Assembly (NCBI GenBank): GCA_030142905.1
Contig: JASJOG010000053.1
Location: forward strand, 186,001-250,000
Direction of reading: 5' to 3'
DNA length: 64,000 bases
Origin: Heliopora coerulea
Taxonomy: Eukaryota; Cnidaria; Anthozoa; Scleralcyonacea; Helioporidae
Shown here: piece by piece, positions 29,172 to 41,400 of the stretch
Layout: each line of letters opens with the position of its first letter
How positions within the stretch are numbered: the first letter of the stretch is position 1
The notes under the pieces: generated by a model
Databases searched by the model: none
What the model was told of the DNA's origin: nothing
Seen by the model: the letters and a program-made list of their open reading frames with translations, nothing else
Made by a program: the position numbers and the translations under genes

Positions 29172-31893
29172 ATGAATGAAAAAGAAGTGGACAAGCCTGT
29201 GAAGGATGAAGAAGGCAGCTCGTTGAATCTGCAAAGCGATGGACTGGGCAGAGTGAGAAAAATTCTCCAGGACATAGACATGATATCATTTTTAAGCAAA
29301 TTTGAGGAAAGCTTTCTGACAGTAAGTGCTATATAATTAATGGAAATTTACATTAACTTTTTATTCCTGTGATTACAGTATTAAAAGTGTTATAACTTAG
29401 ATTAGAGATTATGATAAATACTATACTGTATATGTGATTTTGTGAGCTTGATGTTAACAGATTAGTTAATGGGCATGCCTAAATTATCACAGGCCATGCA
29501 TAGAACTCTGTCAAACTGAGTTAAATTAACTATACATGTACACTGCACCTACAACCAGAAATCAAATAATGATTTACCCAAAAAATATTATAGACATGTA
29601 GATAATGGTTGTTTTAAGTCAGTTGAATTTGATGCAAGGCATTAAATTGAGTTTGAAGTGACTTCTAAAGCTGACCTTAAAATAAATGTTGTCTGATATT
29701 GTCTAAACCAAACATTCTACATATCCACTGCTTTTCCCTATTTTTTCTAATTATTGCACTGACTAGCTGCAAAACTGAGCACAGTTGCAAATAAAAACTT
29801 GAACCCTTTAGTTTGGCTTCCTAATCCAATCAATGTTGGCATTATATCAGACCAGATTTTCATTGTTTGTTTTTTCCACAAGTGCCATTTTCAATATAAC
29901 TTCTTTTGTCCTCAGGACAAAAGATTTCAGGACAGTTGTGACACATTTGTCATGAACACTTTTGTTTCTAAAGTACAGGATCTTGTACTCACAACTTGCC
30001 AAAAGCAGTGGTGATATGTTAACAGAATTCAGCACAAGGTGAATGCAATTTGGTGTTTTGAAATCAAGTGAAGGAGAAATACTTTTACAGTAATGGTAAA
30101 CTCTTGAACTTTGCATACAGTACAGTACACTTAAAAGTCATATTGTCCAGTGAGAACTTTGACTGTGATCCCACACTGTGCATGAATATGCATTTAAACT
30201 TCCACTAATTGTAATAGTCATAGCTTGTAAAACTCTGCTACAAAGACCATGCTCTCATACTTATAATGTACCCAGAAAGACTAGGGTAACCATAACCTTG
30301 AGGTACTTAAAACCACATACTGTGCCTTTAACTCAGCAGTGGCATCCAGGTATCAGCATGCCACAAACAAAAATCTATTTTGAATTAGATTTTATTCAAT
30401 AGTTGGACTAGAGGAATTAAATAAACCATAAATAAAATTAATATAAATAGATAAAACTGTCAGCATTCAACCAAAGTGTCTCATCGAGTTTTCTATGAGG
30501 AGGAAATTCATAAAGACAGGACAAAGCCTAGATTACCACACCTTTTCACAACTGCAACATTGCAGTACTCTCGAGTCCCGAATAATAGTATAGGGCGGAA
30601 TAAACATATGGAGTGGAAAAATCTCAAAATGTTAATAAACATATAGAGTGAGTCAAAACTCATTATTTCATACTTCTCTGAGTTTTGTTTGCATGATCAT
30701 ACAACAGGGAGCATGCTTAGCATGCTTGAAACATGAATAACAAGCACTGAAAGGACCAGGGAGCTAATAGAACCAGAAATGATATTTTCATGTGAATTTT
30801 TGAGTTACAGTTTGTTAAAAAAATAACTCACTTTGGCAGAGAATTTCAAATGAAATTGAAAATCTTACACAACTGAAACTCCGAGAGCAACAGCAGCATG
30901 GGGAAGCAGAGAAGAAACAATAGTTCATTCCTAATTGCATGATATAACCACTGACTGAAGTTCATGTAGAAGTCACTTCTGTTTCAATCTCATCACATTG
31001 CATCAATCATTTTTAGCAAGTTAAAAGTTCATATGGTGGGGCAGAAATGCCAAAAATTAATAAACATATAGATCCAAATAAGGCCACATAGAGTGGAAAT
31101 TTTTCCCGAAAAAAATAATTGTACATATACGATTATTCGGGACTCGACAATAGATACATTACAGTATTACATTCATCTTATTTGTGATTGGTGGTCTCAT
31201 TTTAAAAAATGAAGGACTTGATTAGATTAATAAAATAGCATGGCTAGATTGTATGACCGAATTAACTGCTGGAATCCAGATGATGAATAATCCACCAAGC
31301 AGCCAGATATTTTTATCCAGTGCGCCAATTGAGTTTTATTTGCCAGAAAATAAAACTTAGTTCATTTGAAAGATTTTGAAGTTGCCCTTGTATTAGAGTA
31401 AAGGTAAAAGGCTGGCAATTTTAAATGGCATACTGTATGCTGTAATAGTGTCATCCTCCTTTTACATGGGTTTTCAAGTCATGTCATTTGGCCACCTTCT
31501 GGGATCAGTTTTGCCATAAAGTTAGAGTAGATTTTTCAAGATGATCATGCTTGGTTCCTTTTTTTGCTGTACCGCATATTAAAAGAATAATGATTAATGA
31601 TGTTCATTCACAGGATGATGCCCTTGATTGTCTAAAAAGCGAAAGTGAAATGAGAGATTTGTTGAAGGTAAGTATGTTTGTTGTGATAGGTTAATTTTAT
31701 TACCTTGTGATGTAGGGTTCTCACTAGGATGCAAAAATCATAGGCCAGTTTATGACAGTGCTCTAGCTTGGGTATGTATCAGTAATAAGTTAATTCACAA
31801 TTGTTTGGTTAAATCTTTTAATTTTTTAAATATAGAGCATTGTTCCACTTGGGCTTGCAGTAAAATTTAGCAATTATTGGTTTCATTCCCGAA
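29172..31893 (+). CDS. Paralog 2 exons 1-3: N-terminal SAM-like domain
   Basis: Exon 1 (29172-29321, 50 codons), exon 2 (31614-31667, 18 codons) and exon 3 (31836-31893) together read ...ISFLSKFEES, DDALDCLKSESEMRDLLK, then IVPLGLAVKF. The pattern F-x3-F ... DDAL-x2-L ... LL-x2-I-x-PLG fits the SAM fold, which in SAMD9 serves oligomerisation. Exon 2 has the same length (54 nt), phase and motif as exon 2 of paralog 3 at 63476-63529, which supports both models. The SAM assignment is by pattern, not by search. Confidence 0.7.
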
Positions 31894-32393
31894 GTAAGTA
31901 TATTGGGAAATAGTTTTTTCATTCATTACAGGTGTACAGTACATTACATTAAAATCTGGTATCAGAATAAGTTGTTGTAATATATGCAGTGATACATGCT
32001 TTACTTTAGTGTCATCTCATAAAAGTAACAGAAAACCAGATCCTGAAGGTACATTTCCTCAAGTGGTACAAAAACACCCTGCCACATCAACACCAGACAG
32101 TACAACACAGCAGCAGAAAACATCGCCACCCAGGAATAAGAAGTCAAACTGTGAGTGCCTGGTGTTTATTGTCGGTTTTATTATAAAAAGTGTTTTGTTC
32201 TGTGACTGAAAGGAAATCTTATTTCACCTAGATGAACAAATTCCTACAATTGCCTGGTTTAATAACTAATAGTGCTCAACATTAACTATTTCACTAACTG
32301 GTCCCTGGGCTAGTGAAGTTTAAAATTTACTAGCCGAAAGGCATCACCTGGTAGCCAAGCCTTGAATTATGTTGGAATAATAACAACTGATGG

Positions 32394-32424
<31 letters not shown>

Positions 32425-35400
32425 TTTATTCTTTGTTAAATTAACTTTATTTGGAAACAAACATAAAACGTTACAATGATGTTAGATTTTTTGCTTCTAT
32501 ATGTTTGATTTATTGGTGAGATTTAAGCAATCATATGGTGCTTGTGTTTAGCCTGTTGACTGTCCATGAGCAATGACGGGAAAAGGAGATATTCAGTGAA
32601 GAGTTGAAAGTAAAAGTACAAACTGAGTTACTGAAAAAACAAAAATTAAAGATTACCAAAATCAAGAAAATATCATAACAGAGTAACAGTTTATTGATCG
32701 AATGGATATACGTGCCTCAGCTATAGATCAGTGGGATCTGTCTATTTCTTTACTTATTATTCCAACACCTTCTTATAGGACTAGCCCAGGGACTAGTAGT
32801 TCTTAAATTTTAGTGGAGCAAACCTAATTTTTACTAGTCCTGGACTGGTGGACTTACCGCTAAGGTCGAGCACTGACTAACCTGAAACCTTTGTTGCTTA
32901 ATGCCCCCTATTTTGCTAAACATCTACCATCTTTGACAGTGTGTGCTTACAAAGTACTTTTTGTGTTTGATGAATGTTATATTGATTTTTTTTAAATATC
33001 TGAAGTGGAGTGACTTGGACTGTTGCGATAAATTAAAATCTATTTTTGTACTGTAATATTGTAAAAAACTGACAACTAACTTCGTCGATGTTGAAATAAA
33101 AAAGTCCTTCTTCTGCTACCTACCACAAGTCAGATTAACCTACTCTTAAATAACATTTGGAAATACTTGCAGGTATATTCGGACTGGTAAAGCGAAAAAT
33201 GAAAACGCGAGTCTTAATAACTCTTCAAGTTCCACCGTTGTAATTAATAGGGGTGCTGGTGGCACAGTGGTAGTGCACGTGTCTCTCACCACTCTGACGT
33301 GGCTTCGATTCCGGCTCCTTGCAGTTATCTGGAGAGTGTTCTCCAGTTTGACTCTATCAAACATCACAGGTTTTGTCCGGGTACTTGGGTTTCCTCCTGT
33401 AGCAATTCCCCCCAAATGGTTTCACAGGGATGTTTGTCGGAAAATTCTTGTCGTCTGTCGGAAAATTTGGGTGTTGCGTAGCTGTTGATCGGAATGGAAT
33501 TAACCTGTTTTAAATTATAGTTAACATCTTTCTCTGCTTAACTTTGTGAAATATTTAGAGTGGATAATGACATTAAAATGTCGGATCTTGTTACACGGGT
33601 ACGAAAAAATAGTTTCAGAGAATTTGTAAATACTGTTTGCTAATTCTGTTGATAATAGGTAGAAGCATGACTCACTATTTTCCATTTACTGTAAATATTC
33701 TAATTAAGCCAGTAGTTGGGCAAAACAAGGCAATAGATAATTTCGTAGTTTAATGTTTGAGGAACATGAGAGCTTGGATATATTAAGGTAGATGAACGAT
33801 TTTCAAGCTCGATACTCAGAAAATGATTTCTGAGGCCCAGACGGGGATCGAACCCGCAACCTTCAGATGACCGGTAAGACGCTCTAACCATTGAGCTACC
33901 AAGACTTAGATGGTGAGCTAAGGTGCAAGTTAGATATATATGTGCGACCTAAGCGGAAGCCACTATATATTAATAATGATTGATGCAGTTTAACTGCATC
34001 AATCATCGAACTTACATCCTAGCTCATCATCTAAGTCTTGGTTGGTAGCTCAATGGTTAGAGCGTCTTACCGGTCGTCAGAAGGTTGCGGGTTCGATCCC
34101 CGTCTGGGGCTCAGAAATAATTTTCTGAGTATCGATAATTTCGTAGTTGGATGAATGATTAAACAAATGCTAAATGAATGAATATATAAATAGTTCGCCA
34201 AGCCCACGTCGCCGCGCCCATTTGTCGGGAAAATATCGCACTGGCCCCAAGAAAATATCCTAGCTACACCACTGTCCTGTAGTATGCAATACTGGGCCCA
34301 TGAGGGGTGGCCTTTACTGGACTTCTAGGGAGAACAGCTTAACTAGCTGATAGGGTTATTCAGTATAAAATGAAAACACTATACTTTACCTTTACCATGT
34401 TGTGGTGTAAAATATCAGTCTAGACACTCGAGGCAATTACAAATCACTGAAGGTATTACCAACTCGCTTTTAACGCTCTTTTCGTTTACCGAGAAGACGA
34501 TTTAAGGCCCTGGGCAAACATTGAATCATTGCTGCGGAAACATTGGAGATTTTCGATGTTTCTTCAAATGTTTGCCCATCCTTGGAAACGTCACGGAAGC
34601 AAAATGGGCCTTCCGGCCTCGATTTCTGTTTCATAAACATTGTTTCTTTGTTTGACTTCCCCATTCTAGAAACAGTATTGCCTGGTGCTCAGTGCTTCGC
34701 CGGGTTGCGCTTCCTTTTTTTCGTGCGTTTCACCATAGGCCAAGGGAGGGTTTTCACATGAGATAAAGATCCCTAAGAGACTTCGATTCAGTCCTAATTT
34801 ACATCGCTCGTGAATGTTTCTCGCAGAATGTTTCTTCATTTAGCCATTTGTTTGTTTGTCTTAATATCATCTCGGAAATTTCTCCGAAAAAAAGTTTGCT
34901 GGTCATTGTGGAAAACTTATTGCACGTCTAGGCAGCCAGTCAATGCTTGTCATTTTGCGTACAGACCGGATAACAAACTCAGATATGTAAAGTCAATTAC
35001 ACTTAAAGAAATTTCTTCTCTGTTGTTTCCAAAGGTTCGCCAAGGTCCTTTGGAAAACCCGTTAAAGACGTCCATTATTCTAAAGGAAACATATTTTTCC
35101 AAGAAGAAAACAAGGAGGTTGAGTACAAAGCATTTACAAGTGAAAGTCCTGAAAAGCTGCGTTGGAAAATGATGGAGAAGGCCAGAGTCTTCATTTGTGG
35201 GGTTCTCAATGCCGGAGGAAAAGGTGTAATTTATTTTGGCATAGGAGACTCCTACGATCAAAAGCAGAAGTTTAAGCGTGGGGAGATTGTCGGGCTTGAA
35301 GTCGCAAATTTGAGAGATGAAATCACCAAAGCCTTTCAGTTCACCCTGAATGACCACATCAAAAGTGATGACGGAAAGATGGAAAAAGGTGGAGATATGA

Positions 35401-38400
35401 ACTGTATCCAAATTTATTTTGTTCCAGTTCTCAGCTCTGAAGGAGCCCAGCGATTTGTTGTTGAAATTGAAGTCAAACACGATTGGAAGTTTTGTAAAAA
35501 GAAAGTATATTATTGCAAAGAATGGAAAGATAAACGAGGTCAGTATGTTTAACCGACGTTGTTATATCCACCTGCATATTTATGAACAAGAGTTTTGCAT
35601 TAATCTTAGTAGTTTCACTAAATCCTGCTGGGGTAGATCCAGATTAGCTCATCCAGTTCTTGGAAAATAGTTCGATGTTGGTTATTGTAAACTATAAATT
35701 ATAAATTCTATGTCCTGAAATTTCGCAGCTGGAAGCAATTTATATCAACTCCCAATGGATTTGTGTTTCCATTATTATCAAAGTCCGCGTTAGATTTCTT
35801 TATCTCATATTTGTAGCGAAAGCGGAACAAACAGTCTGGCGTTACGTATACAAAGGTCTGACTTCGTGGGGAAACAACTGATCTGATTGACAAGACGAGT
35901 CCGAAGGGAGATTGTTTCCACGATTTAGATTTAGAACTCTTTATTAATTCATTTAGAAAAGAGTCAGGAACACAAACAATTTCCTTTTTGTTTTCTCCAT
36001 CAGTTACTAATGAAATCGATAGATGTATGACTATATACGTATACGTTGTTTAACACGAAACCACAATTTTGTGTTAAAGTGATGGCTGCTGTTTTTTGTT
36101 GAAGTGAGAATTTATATCTAACTATTTATCATATTTGGTTTTCTGCAATCAGTTGCATCCTCCTGGAGTGCCTTTGAGTGTGTTTACAACTACTTAAGCC
36201 CAAGTTGACAAGAGACGTGGGATTGAGGGCGAGGTGTAGAAACTAGTTATCAAGAAAGCTGGGTCCTCCCTTACCTAGATTTTTTAATTTACGTACAATG
36301 TAGCGCGACCAAACTGCACACAAGCTGGAACTGGCAATGCAACTTGTTAGTGACATCATCTTTCTTCATTCATTGCTGTGTGTATTCAAAAGTGGGCGTT
36401 CGTCAAAATAAAGCAGATGTCGTGATTGCGACGGAAAAAGGAAGAGTGTTATCCATGAGGCCACCATCTTAATAACGAGCGTGCTTGTAATGGTGAGAAT
36501 AAGCAATTGATATGCTTCTGTAGGCGTGGAAAATGTTACTCTTCTTATTTGTTTTATCATTCAGTAAAAACAGAGTCAAAGAGCGCTGGATTGAAAGACT
36601 TATATAATACGGAAAAAGATAATTGGGAGGCACATATTCGTACTTGTGGTGAAACTGTTAAAGTTAAAAACATCGAAATTGCTAAGCAAATTCGTGAACC
36701 TCTTGACCGGAAGTATAAAGAATGGTTAGGTATGCAATATAGATGTGTTTTTTTTTAAAGTGAAAGTACTTGAAATTATGAAATAGGTATGCCACTGAAA
36801 ATTTCTATCTACTTGTAAAATTTTAATGACATAATCTGTTCTTTGCCACGTGTTTAATGTTAAAAGGATTTATCTTTCATAGATGACCCCAGCAGGAAAC
36901 ATACTGGCGTTCCACCTTGTCATGGTAATATAGGTATTTCCTATTGTATTTTTATATAGGATATGAGAACATACTGGTGGTTTGTAAAGTGGGGAAACAT
37001 TTGAGAGGATTTTTAAGATTTTATTTTTTCAAGTTACTTATTGAGATTGTTAAAATGTCGAATGAGGACAGAAAAAGATCCTTTCTTTCTACATGTACGC
37101 CAGCATTTCAACGTGTTTTGCGTGAGATTCAATTTGTGAGTTTCTGGTGAGTAACGTGGAAAACTGCATCGAGTAGAGAAAGACTGACGGGCACGTCACG
37201 CTTTAGAACGACCAGTTTTTCATGTTGCATGTATCTCTAAAAGAAACTTGCAAGTTGAATGATACAAGATCAGTGAAAGTGTAGATGTTACAAGCCATTG
37301 GATTCAAGTAGTTTATGGAAATTTTAGAGAACATTAAAACTTGTAGAAGTTGCTGTTTTGAAAACTGGGTCGTGCTATGAGCGCAGAAAATAAAGAGCGG
37401 TGGGAAGTTTGCGTCATCGGAGGTATGAACGAGGACGAAATCGGGACGGAAATTAGAGGAAAGTGAACAAATAGAAGATAAAGGAAAGATGGAGACAAAG
37501 ATTGAAAGAGGGGTATTTTTGAAGGAAAGTGCTCAACTTATGAAACTTTAATTGATTTATTATTGCTGTTAAATTGCTATACAACCTGTACTTTACTGTG
37601 TGATACGAGTGATATCAACTCTGTTATCATAATTTACGTAAGCTTTGCAGCGACTATGCCCACTACATCTGTTTTGTAGCCTACGAAGAATTAAGCTCTA
37701 TACGATTTACGTACTTTATAACTCGAGTTAAGGAGACAGTAAAATTTTAAGTTCGTACTATTTGCTGTCGTCACGCATTTCATACGATCAAAACAAAACT
37801 CTCACCAACATTCACCAACATTTGGTGGGCATTAACTGTCGAGTTCAGTGAACGGTGAGCCGTTCACCCTTGACCGGGACAGGAACAACTTCCCTCCCGA
37901 TTGGCAAGGCTGGTTAACGCCACAGAGGCTTGCAGCAAGATACGTGGTCAGGTGCTATTTCAGAGCAGGACCGGGATTATAATTCATGAAATAAAAAAAT
38001 ATTAAAATGAAGGAGTATGGCTTAATTTTCCGGGTCGTATTGAAATACATTAAAACTCCAGCGGATAATCACCCTCGTCTTCAGCCTATTTTCAATTCAT
38101 GTGAGATGAAGTATTAGGGGCTTAATTTAGAAGGTGGATAGAATTGTCCGAATTGGAAACGATCTTTTTTTAGATGGCGAGATCTAAATACATAGTAGAA
38201 TTACTGAAAAACGAAAACTATTTACTGTAATTTCCGGAAAAAGATTGTGAAATCGTGAGAAGTAAGGAACGGGATTGGGAGCCATGTAGTTTGCTATTTA
38301 TTTTTCTTGTTTACTGTAGAACTTGATGAAACTGACGTAAAGAAATACAGGACTGTTGCTCGAAGAAGTCTGAGAGGCCTCAATTACCAAGAAAATAGCT

Positions 38401-41400
38401 ATGTGTTGATAGCGAGCAAAGTTTCTCCAGAGCACAGAGGGTCAAACAGCTTAAACTTTCTTCGGAATGTACCTTGGTTAGCTGTATTTGACTTGTTCGA
38501 CTCGAACTCCGAAGAAGATGGTCTTTATTACATTTTTAATGAAACAAACGATTCTGCTCGGCCTTCGGTCAAAGAATTGGTTAATTTCAAAAGCATGACG
38601 CCAAATGAAAACGTGACAACGCGTGGTACCACGTGGATCGTCCGCGATCAATCGATGCAGGACGGAGACTGGATTCGTAGCTCGAAAGATTGCCTTTATC
38701 GAGCTTTATCCGTTTACAAAGAAAGATGTCCAACCAACCAAATTCATTTTGTTCTCCTTTGTTTAAGTTATCATCATCTGTACGAAATTGTAGATATCAT
38801 CGCATGTTTATTCAGTATAATCGGGGAGCATGCAAATAAGCATATCACCATTATATGTCAGAACAAGGAACTCCTTCGCGACATAGTCAAACGTTCCAGT
38901 CCGTACATCGCCCAAGATGTGAAGAACTGTTCGATATCCGACTGTCCATGGGATCTGTTGAGAAGTATCTTCAAAGAACTGCTCGGTCCAGATAATTTTA
39001 ACGAGCCAGATGCAACAACAGACTTACCTTACTTACCCGGCAATCCAAAACCTGTGTTAAACAAAATAATCAAATCCTGGACAGATTTAGAAGTTTACTG
39101 TCCCAATGAAAAGTTTGAGCATCCAGTTGAAGAGATTAAAGCAGCGAGGGAGTTGTTTTACCGAGGTGGAGAGATAAAGCCATTAAATCTATTTCAGGGC
39201 CATGATATTGAACGGACGCTTATGAGGTCACTTACATCTCGCATTGATCAGTCTCTTAAGCGGTTATCACAACCGTCCGATATAACCTGCTTTGTGGAAA
39301 CCGTTACGCTACGCTACGAATCTGGTTCAGGTGCTACTACCCTCTGTCGAAGAATCTTGTGGAACAAGAAAGAGGACCACAGGTGCGCAGTTGTGAAAGC
39401 CATAACCTCCGGTACCGACTACCAGATTGAGTACCTACAAAGTATTGGGTTCGAAGCACATGCTCCACCAGTTTTGATTCTCGTAGATAACTTCCCAGAG
39501 CTTGACGTCCGCCAGTTACTTGATGGAATTTTGGGAAGAAATGCAAAGTGTGTGCTGTTGAATACCGTACCAATTGCCAAGTCAACAGCATGCACAGACG
39601 AAGTATTGCGGAAACTTGACGAAACTGAAGCAGAAAAGGCGAAACGAGTCTTGGAAGACGTGGCCGGAAAAGGCGACGTGAAAAAGGCCGAAATGGTGTT
39701 AATGAGGGAAAGAAGATTTTTCTGGCTTGGTTTAGAGTTATTTGGACGAGAGTACATCGACATAGAGAAACGCCTTTCTAATCATATCAATGACATATTT
39801 CAGAAGCTCACAGATGAACCTAAGAAATGCTATCAGATGTTTCTGCGATTTTGTTGCCTTCTTCATTATTTCAGCAGAAGAAAATCCATCTATCCACATC
39901 CCTGTGCAGTTGACGTCCTAAATCACTACGGGAAGTTGAGTACCAAAGACATCCATCAGATTGACGAGTTGCATGACAAATTTGGTGGACTACTTCTTGA
40001 ATCTTACGACGAGTCTTACGCTTATTACGGCTGGAGACCAGCACACTTATTGGTCAGCGAACTTGTTCGGAAAGAAATGGATCTTTTTGTCATTGCCAAA
40101 GAACTGTTGATGACAATGAACCAGAGCATTTCGTACACAAAGAATTATCTTATCATGGGTGCAGTAGACGTATTCCTTGGTCGAGAGAAGAAATCTGAAG
40201 GCGGCCTTGACAACACCAGTGAACCAGAGAGTGCCCTGGAGAACAGTTTTGGAGACGAAGCATTTGGTACACTAGAAGTCCGCACAAGGTATTCTCCTTT
40301 GATCAAAGAAATAATAAATGTAGAATTGGGAGTGGCCAGGGCTCTAGATCTACTCATCACCTTGAGTGAGGAAGTAACGGAAGTCCAACATCAAGCCCAT
40401 GCACTGCAACAAATTGCGAGGGTAATCACCTACGAGATTGGAATGCAGAAAATTTTCGAAGGCGATCCGTACTACGACCAGATAGGTAGAATAATTGACC
40501 TAGTCAGCCCAGTTTGTGAACCGAATCGTCTAAATGTAGACGATGGATTCAAGGTTGCCCATTCAGTTATTGACAAAGCAATCGTACTTCAACCGTCTTA
40601 TGGTCACCATCGTGTGACGAAGGGAGCAATTTTTATGGCAGAGCTTCGGGAACTCGAGAAACAATGCGCCACTGGTGTTCGAGAGATCACCGACATCGTG
40701 AAGCAAGCGATTATTGCTTCAAATAATGGAATTTCTGTGTACGATGTGACACTTAGCCAGCCAAAACTCCGCCAAGCATATCTGTACGCCATGATTGGGA
40801 AGATTCAGACTGTAGTTCTCCTGCTGAAAATTCTTAAGAATCTACCATACTTTGCTCAGCATATTGAAGGGCCCCACGAAAGCTTCAAAAGCTTCATGAA
40901 CGATGGTACTCATTCAGCTGAATTGGAAGTCATTTTCACAAATGAAGAGTTAGAATATTTTCTGCGGCAGAGAATTCTCGCCATTGAGCATCTAAATGAA
41001 TTATATGAAGAAATAAAGGTTCAGCGTACCCAAACATACAATAAATACAAAATTCAAGACCTGAAAAACGCCAAACTAAGAGCGATCAAACTTCGTGAAC
41101 ACTTCTACGAAATTACTGGAATTGATCGGACACTTTTGACTGATGGAGCTGATTGTCCACGGGAGATCGCTTACGATATTCTGTACCAGCACAAGCAAAC
41201 GCCGTTTAGCGGATGGAAGGAGTTGCCACCTGAAGTAGTTCATCAGCTCCATCAATACTCCCTTCAAACTGTTACTTCCCGTGAAACATTTAGCGACGAT
41301 ACAATGCTAATATGCGTGAGATCTGCCTTGCAACTTCAGGAGAAGCCCAGTCTGAATGACGTTTGGCGCTTAGTAGACCTCTGGCACAAAAAGTTTCCGA

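Noticed and set aside
34037..34112. Functional tRNA genes at this and other tRNA-like sites (11698-11774, 15902-15976, 16021-16095, 50057-50118)
   Set aside because: A- and B-box-like blocks are good, but anticodon arms mispair, position 33 is not T, and most copies lie within inverted-repeat insertions. They are better read as tRNA-derived repeats.
38307..38319. Met 38307 as the start of paralog 2
   Set aside because: It lies in the intron just before the acceptor at 38319; upstream exons in matching phase give a full SAMD9-like architecture.
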